Assembly (NCBI RefSeq): GCF_017745095.1 | Contig: NZ_JAGHZZ010000033.1 | Location: forward strand, 1 to 32,938 | DNA: 32,938 nt | Direction of reading: 5' to 3' | Origin: Sporocytophaga sp. | GTDB lineage: Bacteria > Bacteroidota > Bacteroidia > Cytophagales > Cytophagaceae | Shown here: in pieces, positions 1 to 6,919 of the stretch | Position numbering within the stretch: position 1 is the first letter of the stretch | Layout of the letters: each line of letters starts with the position of its first letter | Notes under the pieces: model-generated | What the model was told of the DNA's origin: nothing | Seen by the model: only the letters and a program-made list of their open reading frames with translations | Database searches by the model: none | Made by a program: the position numbers and the translations under genes

Positions 1-30
1 CCTGTAAACCTATTTCAGGACGAGACACAG

Positions 31-75
31 TCTCTTGCTTAAGTTTATTTAACTTAAGCCTTCAAATATGAGCAA
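31..75 (+). repeat. Dispersed intergenic hairpin element, copy A
   Basis: Contains a perfect inverted repeat: GCTTAAGTT at 37-45 and AACTTAAGC at 51-59 around a 5-nt TATTT loop. It is followed by a degenerate CAAATATGAGC, which matches the CAAATGAGC segment of other copies (2432, 8975). First of at least 13 related copies in the window. It lies directly upstream of the broken gene at 79-446; the gene it would follow is outside the window. Confidence 0.7.
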
Positions 76-78
76 AAT

Positions 79-446
79 ATGGAAATAAAAGATTTGATAG
101 GAAAGAAAATCGTTGACTTAATATCTACGGTAAGCGAATTTGAATACCAAGGAGGTATTCCTTTAGAGAAATCAGATAGTTTTATGGTTTTGGATGATGG
201 TCACTTTATAAGATTTCCACAAAAAAATGAAAAGCATATAGATTTGGAAAAGTGAGCTCCCTATGATTTAAGAAGTATTTTTGAGTATGATATAGAAAAT
301 CGTTTTTCACAAAGGTATTAAATTTGATTTTTAACAATGACGAATCTGAAATTATAAAACAGAATAAAAAGAATGTCCAGTTTCGAAAGATTACAGAAAT
401 CTACTATCAGGAAGATAAATGTTACCCAGCTAGTGCACGTTTATAA
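79..446 (+). pseudogene. Broken small hypothetical gene
   Basis: ATG at 79 opens a 58-codon frame (begins MEIKDLIGKKIVDLIS) that ends at TGA 253-255. The same frame continues past the TGA as APYDLRSIFEYDIENR. Near the T5 run at 303-307 the protein-like frame moves by one base and runs on as a good coding frame (KVLNLIFNNDESEIIKQ..., ending CYPASARL) to TAA at 444-446. One nonsense codon plus one single-base loss would explain both breaks, giving an ancestral product of about 122 aa. I do not recognise the family; it is short, charged and lacks a signal peptide. Either a decayed orphan or a real gene with sequence errors. Confidence 0.5.
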
Positions 447-627
447 TTCGTGCAATTTGTGATAGATTGAAAATATCAGATAATAAAAGTCAATTTAATA
501 TAAGGCTCTTTGGCATGGTACGCGAGTGTTCGAGAAGAGAATAAGGAGTAATCACTCATCTCAATGGATAGTGAAGTACATTAAAACCTGCAAATGCAAC
601 AATATTAACCGTTAGATGGCATTTTAA

Positions 628-1148
628 ATGAAACATAAAATAAACATTATATACAAAAATAAATCCCTTAAAAAAACAGGCAAAATTTTAATGATTATTG
701 GAGGAATTGCATTGTTATTATTGATGATTGTGAATTTACCCGTTAAAGAAATGCCTGGAGAATTGAAAGCTTTTTATTATCAAGAATTGGTGTCGATAAT
801 ATTTTTAAAAGTAATTTTTGGGGGAGGAGTAATAGGTGCTTTGGGCATGATGATTTTTTTAGTTGATTTTAGTAAAAAAGGAGTGATTGATATTGGAGTG
901 GATGAAATAACTATTTTTTCGAAAGATTCCAGTTTAAAAATAAAACAATCCGAAATAGAAAATTTATTTTTATTGAAAAAAGATACTCTTGTAAACTTGA
1001 AATTAAATTAAAAGATAAAAATATACATAGATTGAAATTTCCAGAAAACCGCAAAGCTAAGGCAAAATTGACTGGGGATTTAATTAAGTTCAGCTTGGAT
1101 AAAATTGAAATTGATACAGGAGTTTTTGAATCAATAGAAGGAATATAA
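628..1148 (+). pseudogene. Frameshifted two-TM membrane protein
   Basis: ATG at 628 opens a 127-codon frame with two hydrophobic segments (about residues 18-36 and 56-78), then a soluble part with alternating charge (begins SKKGVIDIGVDEITIF) that reads like a small PH-like or YcxB-like beta domain. The frame stops at 1009-1011. From an A6 run at 976-981, the frame one base back gives a convincing continuation (RYSCKLEIKLKDKNIHRLKF... to FESIEGI) ending at TAA 1146-1148. Restoring one A would give one protein of about 173 aa. The layout of two TM helices then a beta-rich tail resembles the intact gene at 18643-19095. The family is not certain. Confidence 0.6.
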
Positions 1149-1215
1149 GCGCAACCTAACAGCGTCCAAAATATGTCTTGCTGATATGCTGATAGAAAGT
1201 GAAAACCTTTAAATT

Positions 1216-1250
1216 CTCGCTCTCGCTTACGTTTATATAGCTTATGCCCA
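1216..1250 (+). repeat. Dispersed intergenic element, degenerate copy B
   Basis: CTCGCTTACGTTTATATAGCTTATGCCC aligns with the palindromic core of the other copies (copy C at 2402 has CTTGCTTAAGGTTAACTAACTTATGCCC). The pairing is partly lost. It lies between the broken gene ending at 1148 and the tautomerase remnant at 1289. Confidence 0.45.
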
Positions 1251-1288
1251 AAAAATAGACTAATAATAAAATAACATTCTGAGATAAG

Positions 1289-1492
1289 CCAATAATCGAA
1301 TTTACAGCAGGAAAACTAACAAGAGAAGTAAAAGACAAACTTATAACACAGCTTACAGACATTTCTGTGGAGATTACAGGAATACCAAAGCATTTGTTTT
1401 TTATAACAATTAATGAAAAACCTGACGAAGATATTGCTGTTGGAGGTGTTAGTGTGCAAAAGCTAAAAGAAGAATTAGACAAACAGAAATAA
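1289..1492 (+). pseudogene. 4-oxalocrotonate tautomerase-family gene lacking a start codon
   Basis: The frame from 1289 reads PIIEFTAGKLTREVKDKLIT, continues through ISVEITGIPKHLFFITINEK and VGGVSVQKLKEEL, and stops at TAA 1490-1492 (67 codons). This is the size and pattern of the tautomerase (4-OT) superfamily, in which Pro after the initiator Met is the catalytic base. Here the codon before that Pro (1286-1288) is AAG, and an in-frame TGA lies at 1280-1282, so there is no ATG, GTG or TTG start. The bases read GATAAGCCA where ATGCCA is expected, which a 2-bp AA insertion inside the ATG could explain. Homology of the body is clear; the gene is probably not translated as written. Confidence 0.65.
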
Positions 1493-1535
1493 AATCAAAT
1501 ACATATTCTAGCAAATACTAACAATTATAATCTAC

Positions 1536-1919
1536 ATGAAAAATACATTAATCTTAACACTCATTTGTTTAGTTACAGCCTGCATCCCAGATAATGTCAA
1601 AAAAGAAATGTCAGAGGGGCTGTCTGACGCTCAACAGATGGTTGCTGATATGGAATTTAAAAAAGCCATTGCTCAGATAGAATTACATAGATTGAGATAT
1701 GGACACTATCCGGATTCTTTATCAGAGTTGAAATTTCTTTCTTCTATGGATTCCTCAATGATTAGCAATGTTGATTACACAAGACTTGACTCTGTCTATG
1801 AATTAAACCTGAAGATGGAATCGGTCTCGTTGGATAGTAAAGAAACTACTCCAATCAAGTTAAAATATCCTGCTGAATTTTGGGCCGGACTAGGTTGTGT
1901 CAAATCGAATGTAAAGTAA
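1536..1919 (+). CDS. Small lipoprotein
   Basis: 127 aa. The N-terminus MKNTLILTLICLVTACIPDN is a type II (lipoprotein) signal peptide with lipobox VTAC, so Cys16 should be lipidated. The mature part has a helix (about residues 38-55, KAIAQIELHRLRYGHYPDSL) and then beta-type sequence ending near the Cys at residue 121. The RYGHYPDSLSEL stretch resembles the segment after the N-terminal helix in GspG/pseudopilin-like proteins, but the pilin-type N-terminus is absent. Function unknown. The next gene starts 17 nt after the stop, so the two may be co-transcribed. Confidence 0.75.
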   Translation: MKNTLILTLICLVTACIPDNVKKEMSEGLSDAQQMVADMEFKKAIAQIELHRLRYGHYPDSLSELKFLSSMDSSMISNVDYTRLDSVYELNLKMESVSLDSKETTPIKLKYPAEFWAGLGCVKSNVK

Positions 1920-1936
1920 GATAATGCTTCGGGACA

Positions 1937-2371
1937 ATGATAACAACTAATAAAGAAGAAAGACGGCTACCTGAGACAATTCTTAACAAAGCCATTAGGA
2001 GCGGAAACGAGTTTGGTTGGCGTCAGACTGACTTTATAGAGACAATTGAGGCAGCGAGAAAATTAAAAATGGGAATTGTCGGTGGACAAGTCCAGTATGT
2101 TTTCCCTGACGGGACATGTGAATTATACTGGTTGTCGTATGACCCAAGTGAAAGACAAGTTGGAGAAGACTGGATAAAGTATTGTAATCGAACTTCGGAC
2201 GAAACAATAAAAAAATTTAAGGACTTAATAACTAAAACGGACTTTGATAAAGAAACTTTTACATTTGACTTTCTTCGAGATAAAAAATTAAAAGGAGTAA
2301 GCATTGAAGACAATAAAGTATTTATTATTTACTTTAATGACACTGAGACTGATTTGTGGACCGGTGAATGA
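1937..2371 (+). CDS. Conserved hypothetical protein, immunity-like
   Basis: 144 aa, no signal peptide or TM segment. Notable patches are AIRSGNEFGWRQTDFIETIE, IVGGQVQYVFPDGTCELYWL and a C-terminal beta-strand-like GVSIEDNKVFIIYFND. The compact acidic make-up with conserved W, G and P residues recalls small cytosolic conserved proteins of Bacteroidota found near polymorphic-toxin or orphan loci. That parallel is impressionistic and I assign no function. The stop is followed 31 nt later by repeat copy C. Confidence 0.7.
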   Translation: MITTNKEERRLPETILNKAIRSGNEFGWRQTDFIETIEAARKLKMGIVGGQVQYVFPDGTCELYWLSYDPSERQVGEDWIKYCNRTSDETIKKFKDLITKTDFDKETFTFDFLRDKKLKGVSIEDNKVFIIYFNDTETDLWTGE

Positions 2372-2401
2372 ACATTACTTTCAGTAAAATTTATAATCCT
2401 A

Positions 2402-2447
2402 CTCTTGCTTAAGGTTAACTAACTTATGCCCACAAATGAGCAAGTTT
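2402..2447 (+). repeat. Dispersed intergenic element, copy C
   Basis: CTCTTGCTTAAGGTTAACTAACTTATGCCC followed by ACAAATGAGCAAGTTTTTAAA. It carries the palindromic core, the CAAATGAG segment and the start of the CAAGTTTTTAAC hairpin. It also contributes an in-frame ATG at 2426 to the next gene, which creates a spurious upstream start. Confidence 0.65.
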
Positions 2448-2455
2448 TTAAAATA

Positions 2456-2794
2456 ATGAAACTTGATACTAAACTTACAGATTTTATAATTCATAATACT
2501 CAACTTAAAAGAGATGAGATAAAACCACAATTGAAACTTACCGAAGATATAGGTTATCATGGATTAGACTCTATAACATTCATTGAGGCATTTTTTACTG
2601 AATTTGAAATAAAAAATATTGAGAATTTTTGCTTTGATCTTTACATTGATGGAAGACCTGATTTTGTGCCTAGACCACTAAATTGGACTAAGAATTTAAT
2701 TTTTAAAAATGGCAGAAAATATTTAAATCCGGATGTTTCGTTAGAACACCTTCAAAAAGTGATAGATAAAGGTGAATGGTTTAACGAAAGGTGA
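2456..2794 (+). CDS. DUF1493 family protein (acyl-carrier-like)
   Basis: 112 aa from ATG 2456. The frame could start at ATG 2426, but that ATG and the codons after it lie inside repeat copy C, so the downstream Met (MKLDTKLTDF) is preferred. The body has the DUF1493 layout: an N-terminal helix (FIIHNTQLKRDEI), then LKLTEDIGYHGLDSITFIEA, then an EFEI..FDLYIDG segment and a C-terminal helix. The fold is related to acyl carrier proteins; the Ser in GLDS sits where ACPs carry the phosphopantetheine Ser, though modification in this family is not established. Single gene bounded by repeat copies C and D. Confidence 0.7.
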   Translation: MKLDTKLTDFIIHNTQLKRDEIKPQLKLTEDIGYHGLDSITFIEAFFTEFEIKNIENFCFDLYIDGRPDFVPRPLNWTKNLIFKNGRKYLNPDVSLEHLQKVIDKGEWFNER

Positions 2795-2801
2795 ACAACC
2801 A

Positions 2802-2833
2802 TCTCTGGCTTAAGTGTATCTGACTTTTATACC
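2802..2833 (+). repeat. Dispersed intergenic element, copy D
   Basis: TCTCTGGCTTAAGTGTATCTGACTTTTATACC begins 8 nt after the stop of the DUF1493-like gene. It matches the CTCTGGCTTAAG left arm seen in copies F and K; the right arm is degenerate. Confidence 0.55.
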
Positions 2834-2870
2834 CTGATTAATTATCAAATAAATACTGACTTTTTTACTT

Positions 2871-3716
2871 ATGACTAATCCCCAACAAAACAAATCACAG
2901 TGGCAAGATCAAGCTGATCTTAAACCTGGTATTGAACGGCACATCTGGCCATTCGGTAATGAAAAAACTATTGTCACCAAGTCAACATCCGATAGACTTT
3001 TTGGCTCGGAGGGCCTGGGGTTCAAAAACAACATATGGATGAAACTCGTAAGTTTTCTGGCGCGAACGGGGATTCAAGAGCAAACTGCCTCTGAAAAGAA
3101 CGAGACAGATATCGCAAATTGTGTAAAGGGTTGGGGACAAGGTGCGAATTCGAGCAGGGTATTTCATGCAACAAAAGGAGTTGACCCAGTCAGAATGGAA
3201 ATGTTTATCCAAAGGCTTCAGCATATCAGCACAGAATTTGGAATTAAAGACAACCGATTAACACATGATGTGTTGGCTGCATTTGTTAATACACAAAAGG
3301 CGGAGCCTTATTTAGCATGGAATGGCCTTCGGGAAACTAAGGGGTTCATTAAAAGAAATCAATCTCGATTCAGAGGACATATTCAATGGCAATCTTTTGT
3401 TGCCTTGTGTGGTCACATTGACAATAGTGGAGTGAAGCATATCACTCCTGAATTGATTCGTACTTTTTTTAACAGCCCAAAGCCTTTCTTCAATCTCATT
3501 GTAGAACGGAGAACTCACCTTTTGCAAGGCACCATTATACCAGGAAGCAAAACAGGACTAATGGCAGATGCTCAAGACTATATAGACGTAAAAGCAACAG
3601 ACCTGGAATATATGAGGAACAAGAGTGGTTTGGGTTTAGTGCTCAAAATCCTTTGGTACATGATTATGAATAAGAAATCAAAGCTTGGGCCTCTGCCGAG
3701 AGAAGAAAGGACATAA
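2871..3716 (+). CDS. Hypothetical protein, 281 aa
   Basis: Unrecognised. No signal peptide. The protein is rich in W, F, N and R, and its codon use looks less AT-biased than its neighbours. Seen in order: a basic, Trp-containing N-terminus (KPGIERHIWPFGNEKTI), a helical middle (PVRMEMFIQRLQHIS), a segment DNSGVKHITPELIRTFFN that loosely resembles an EF-hand loop and helix, and a C-terminal stretch GLGLVLKILWYMIMNKKSKL hydrophobic enough to associate with membrane. It stands alone, with about 190 bp of gene-free sequence before the terminator at 3911. The different base composition suggests possible acquisition from outside. Coding status is well supported by length. Confidence 0.65.
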   Translation: MTNPQQNKSQWQDQADLKPGIERHIWPFGNEKTIVTKSTSDRLFGSEGLGFKNNIWMKLVSFLARTGIQEQTASEKNETDIANCVKGWGQGANSSRVFHATKGVDPVRMEMFIQRLQHISTEFGIKDNRLTHDVLAAFVNTQKAEPYLAWNGLRETKGFIKRNQSRFRGHIQWQSFVALCGHIDNSGVKHITPELIRTFFNSPKPFFNLIVERRTHLLQGTIIPGSKTGLMADAQDYIDVKATDLEYMRNKSGLGLVLKILWYMIMNKKSKLGPLPREERT

Positions 3717-3910
3717 GGAGCCAGCTATCGGCCTTTGTAACAGGTAATTTGTGATGGAGTAATAAGGTTAGATATTATATAAAGTACATCGCGTTTGGAT
3801 GCTAATGTTTACAAAAGAATTAGGAGTAATCAGTATTTGTAGAGTTGGAAGATTTACTTTGCAGTAATAGGAGTAATGAATTGTCGAGAAAATTGTGCAA
3901 TAATATTTTG

Positions 3911-3944
3911 AAAAATAGCCCCGCTAAAAAGCGGGGCTATTTTT
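3911..3944. terminator. Bidirectional intrinsic terminator
   Basis: AAAAATAGCCCCGC / GCGGGGCTATTTTT around a short TAAAAA loop, flanked by A and T runs on both sides, so it can end transcripts from 2871-3716 (plus) and from the FG-GAP gene (minus). A near-identical hairpin recurs at 11821-11854. Confidence 0.85.
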
Positions 3945-3990
3945 ATATTTGGAGGAGAAGGCTGATGAAATAAAGTTTATAGATTATGTC

Positions 3991-4053
3991 TCACCAGTTA
4001 AAAAACTTACTCTCATTTTTGGGTTAAAGTCAATAGACTTCAATCAGAGAAGG
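3991..4053 (-). repeat. Dispersed intergenic element, copy M (minus orientation)
   Basis: Read on the minus strand it gives TTCTCTGATTGAAG..., AAAAATGAGAG, then AAGTTTTTTAACTGG, matching copies F and G (CTCTGGCTTAAG, CAAATGAGTGAGAG, TTTTTAACTT). It begins 6 nt past the stop codon of the minus-strand sorting-domain remnant (4060) and is followed by the terminator at 3911-3944. This is the same order as copy G plus the terminator at 11821. Confidence 0.6.
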
Positions 4054-4059
4054 TTAAGA

Positions 4060-4243
4060 TTATTTCCTCATTACGGAAAACTTACCGGTCATACCTCCAG
4101 AAGTACGAATGCTATATGTGCCATTTTTAAGATCTTCAATATTTATTTCCACTTCAGACTTATGAGTAATGATTTTTTACACTCTACTCCCAGAATATTA
4201 TAAATTATAATCTCTTCATTCTGTTTAAGACCCATAATATTGA
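4060..4243 (-). pseudogene. Out-of-frame T9SS type A sorting domain of the FG-GAP protein
   Basis: Downstream of the stop of the FG-GAP gene, other minus-strand frames encode the rest of a Por-secretion (type A) C-terminal domain. NMINIMGLKQNEEIIIYNIL continues as GVECKK; then, after an A6 run (about 4174-4179), a third frame gives HKSEVEINIEDLKNGTYSIR followed by TSGGMTGKFSVMRK and TAA at 4060-4062. This matches the pattern IYPNPS-n-(I/V)YNxLG-n-LxNGxYxxR-n-GKFxVxK. Adding one A at each of two A runs would restore a continuous reading frame with 4244-6685. Confidence 0.75.
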
Positions 4244-6685
4244 TCATATTTCTGAAGGATTAGGATATATTCTAATTGCTTCATGTTGCGGCTTATTCAA
4301 AGATGTTATTGCGGAAAGAGATAATAGATATGGTGTCTGATCTTCACCAAAGCTATTGGTAGTTGTTAGCTTTCCGGAAGCAAGACCGATAGGAACTATA
4401 AATTCTATCGTGTTTTTATCCTTAATAGTAAAATCAATATTCTTCGATCCTACAGAAAGATTGGTAACATCAGAGAAGTTAATCCCACTAACGGTTATTT
4501 TCTCTCCTGCACGGGCTGTTTTGGGTAAAAAATCTTTAATTATTGGGAGGTTGACTATCTGTGAATTGTTGAAATAAAAAATCACACCGCTGTTATCCTC
4601 TTGTATTAAATCAATCCTTCCATCATTATTCAGGTCAAAAGTCTTCCCGGGAGCATACCAGTCCGTCTGAAAAGAAAATGCTTCATTGTAAAGATCTTCT
4701 GATAAAGAATGTATTTTGGTTGTTCCTATGTTATTGTTTTCATTGCTCCAATTGGTGATAAGATCATCATCTCCATCATTGTCAAAGTCTCCAGTGCCAT
4801 TAGTGATTACTTCATCAAAAGCACTGTAAATATTTGAAGGTTGTTCAACAAGCTTAGTGCCATTCCAATAGTAGACTCGCATCCTAAACAAACCATTTTT
4901 TATTACCAGATCGGGAACACCATTCCTGTCAAAATCTCCAATGGAAAAATTATCTTGTATATTATTAATACTGTCTGTTGCAATAAAATTTCCATGTCTG
5001 TCATTTAATTCTAATCTGAATTTATCTTGATCACTTAGAGAAAAAACAGCATCCATAAAACCATCACCATTAAAATCTGCTAATTCCATGTTTGTAACAT
5101 CTGTTATCAAAGGAGAGGCAATGAATGTACCATTGGCTTGTGATTTATAGATTCTGAGAAAGTCTCTATATTTTGATTCATAAGATATCATCAAGTCTGG
5201 CCTGCCATCACCTGTAATGTCTTCACAAACCATTTGTCTGATCATTCCTTTTAGTGTATCTAATTTGGAAAAAGAAGAGAAGTTGAAATTTGGAGCTGCT
5301 AATGCAAATTTTAAAGTATCAGATGCATATGCAATCACATCATCATTTCCATCTGCATTTAAATCACCGACATGAATTGCAGAAAGATTCTTATATAATA
5401 TTTTATTCTGAAGTCTTGCAATATCGTTTTGATCTATTGTGTACCAGGCAAGATAACTATCATAATAGCCAAAAGCTTCCTGAACCAGAATGTCTTTATT
5501 TCCATCCATATTTCCATCACCAAAAGCTATATTTCTAAATCCCGGGTAGGCATATGGAGCGTTTAGAGTACCATTGGAATTCCCTGTAATAATTGAACTG
5601 AGGTTCTCCAGGGAAGGTGCAGTAATAATATCTTGTATTTTGTCATTATTGATATCCTGAATTTCAATATTATTAAGATTGGTCGTAGACAGCTGATAGG
5701 AGACAACATCCAATGCAGGGCTGAATTTACAAATGGTTACTTCCTGGTTTTGAATTGAAATTACCTCATCAACATTATCGCCATCTAAATTGATCTTTTT
5801 AAGCGTTGTTCCTGCGCTCCCTCGGGTATATTCCAATGGGGTTTGAAATTGTCCCTGGCCATTTCCTTTAAATAAAACAAATCCGACAATAATGTCACTG
5901 CCAGCTATGTCTTGGTTACCATCACCATTAAAATCTCCTGAAGTAACATAATAGACAGACTGAGTTGTGTTTAGATCGGACTTTTGATAGTTATAAATAC
6001 CTTCAGACAAATAAACACTTATTTGTTTCATTCCCTGTGCAAGAATTATATCCGGAATAGCATCATTATTTAAATCACCTGTGTGAATGTGTCCATTGCC
6101 GCCTTTTATAGAATGGGCCAAAGAAAAGTTTCCTGCTCCATCTCCAGCATAAATGTTAAGGTAACTGGAACTACCTTCATTAATAGAAACCGCAACATCG
6201 ATTATATTGTCCTTATTAAAATCTGCTAATCGAAATTTATCATTAATAGATCCTAAATATAACCCACTGGTTTTGGTGAATGCTCCAGACTTATTGTTTA
6301 ACCATACCGAGAGGCCAGCTGAGCCACTGTATTGAAGCATCATCAGATCAGGGTAGTTGTCACCATTAAAATCTCCTGTTTCTATGCCGCCGAGACCATC
6401 GTATGAAAGATCGGAATAAACAGTTGTTACAACCGGAGGATTAAAAACTCCATGATCAGTAGCTATTAATACTGAGTATTTTTTATCCGATACATAAATG
6501 AGATCCTGTTTGCTGTCATTATTTATATCAGCTGCTGCTATATCTTCAGGTTCATTAGGAGAGGTGTTAAACCCCACTTTAAAAGTATTTGGAAAATAAG
6601 CAGCATGTTGCTTAATCGAAACCTGTCCAACTAAAGGAAATAAAAAAATCAGGTTTAAAGAGAAAAAGGTTATCAAGTGTTTCAT
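4244..6685 (-). CDS. Secreted FG-GAP/VCBS repeat protein (T9SS substrate, C-terminus frameshifted)
   Basis: 813 aa from ATG 6685 (MKHLITFFSLNLIFLFPLVGQ, a Sec signal peptide). An in-frame upstream Met at 6721 would put charged and hydrophobic residues before the signal and is less likely. The body is a series of about 14 FG-GAP/VCBS-type repeats with the calcium-binding pattern DxNxDxxxD, for example TGDFNGDNYPDLMML, SGDFNGDGNQDI and VGDLNADGNDDVIAY, as in integrin-alpha-like beta propellers. Then comes an IPT/TIG-like domain (FLPKTARAGEKITVSGINFS) and the start of a type A sorting domain (AIRIYPNPSEI), where the frame stops. The remaining sorting domain lies out of frame at 4060-4243. Intact relatives are exported by Sec and T9SS and attached to the surface or released; as written, this one would lack the signal. 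Confidence 0.9.
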   Translation of the reverse strand: MKHLITFFSLNLIFLFPLVGQVSIKQHAAYFPNTFKVGFNTSPNEPEDIAAADINNDSKQDLIYVSDKKYSVLIATDHGVFNPPVVTTVYSDLSYDGLGGIETGDFNGDNYPDLMMLQYSGSAGLSVWLNNKSGAFTKTSGLYLGSINDKFRLADFNKDNIIDVAVSINEGSSSYLNIYAGDGAGNFSLAHSIKGGNGHIHTGDLNNDAIPDIILAQGMKQISVYLSEGIYNYQKSDLNTTQSVYYVTSGDFNGDGNQDIAGSDIIVGFVLFKGNGQGQFQTPLEYTRGSAGTTLKKINLDGDNVDEVISIQNQEVTICKFSPALDVVSYQLSTTNLNNIEIQDINNDKIQDIITAPSLENLSSIITGNSNGTLNAPYAYPGFRNIAFGDGNMDGNKDILVQEAFGYYDSYLAWYTIDQNDIARLQNKILYKNLSAIHVGDLNADGNDDVIAYASDTLKFALAAPNFNFSSFSKLDTLKGMIRQMVCEDITGDGRPDLMISYESKYRDFLRIYKSQANGTFIASPLITDVTNMELADFNGDGFMDAVFSLSDQDKFRLELNDRHGNFIATDSINNIQDNFSIGDFDRNGVPDLVIKNGLFRMRVYYWNGTKLVEQPSNIYSAFDEVITNGTGDFDNDGDDDLITNWSNENNNIGTTKIHSLSEDLYNEAFSFQTDWYAPGKTFDLNNDGRIDLIQEDNSGVIFYFNNSQIVNLPIIKDFLPKTARAGEKITVSGINFSDVTNLSVGSKNIDFTIKDKNTIEFIVPIGLASGKLTTTNSFGEDQTPYLLSLSAITSLNKPQHEAIRIYPNPSEI

Positions 6686-6811
6686 AAAGGTAAAAATAAT
6701 AATTATACTGATAATGATCAATATTCCTCCTTTTGGATTGAATTTGATACCATGTTTTTAACTTGGAATTTGTAATGCAGAAAAAGAAGAAAATAGATAC
6801 ATATTCTGAAA

Positions 6812-6899
6812 AATAAGCCGATAAAAATGGCAAGGGGGAAATAGAGTTTATTGGAAAGTAGCCTGCAAGTTAAAAACTTGTTTACATTTGCGGGTAGAT
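6812..6899 (-). repeat. Dispersed intergenic element, copy H (reversed)
   Basis: The stretch TTGGAAAGTAGCCTGCAAGT..TAAAAACTTG..TTTACATTTGCGGG (6851-6894) is almost identical to 11888-11933. It contains the CAAGTT-AAA-AACTTG hairpin. Its left part (AAAATAAGCCGATAAAAATGGC) is a decayed version of the terminator hairpin at 3911 and 11821. Read on the minus strand it has the CAAAT...CAAGTTTTTAACTTG order of the forward copies. Confidence 0.65.
6883..6890 (+). promoter_or_regulatory. Candidate Bacteroidota -7 box (TACATTTG) inside repeat H
   Basis: TACATTTG fits the Bacteroidota -7 consensus TAnnTTTG and lies 29 nt before the preferred ATG at 6920. No TTG is seen at the usual -33 distance, so the support is only the -7 match and its position. 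Repeat copy I offers the equivalent TAAATTTG before 11991. Confidence 0.35.
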
Positions 6900-6919
6900 T
6901 AGCAAACATTATAAATAAA

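Noticed and set aside
976-982. Programmed -1 frameshift at AAAAAAG in the 628-1148 gene
   Set aside because: The run is in the wrong phase for a classical X-XXY-YYZ slippery site (zero-frame codons are AAA AAA), and no downstream stem is evident. A plain single-base loss is simpler.
606-1163. Possible integron attC boxes (CCGTTAGATGGC near 614 and CAACCTAACAGCG near 1151)
   Set aside because: Only isolated 7-mer-level matches in AT-rich DNA. They are not repeated between other genes, have no paired L boxes, and no integrase is present.
1156-1482. 108-aa minus-strand frame
   Set aside because: It is antisense to the tautomerase frame, which has recognisable family motifs.
3949-4203. 84-aa plus-strand frame starting with TTG
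   Set aside because: It overlaps repeat copy M and the antisense of the T9SS sorting domain at 4060-4243, which has clear protein homology on the other strand.
6612-6909. Minus-strand frames of 63 and 73 aa upstream of the FG-GAP gene
   Set aside because: They run through the signal peptide region and repeat H in other frames, with low-complexity Phe/Tyr-rich translations typical of AT-rich non-coding sequence.
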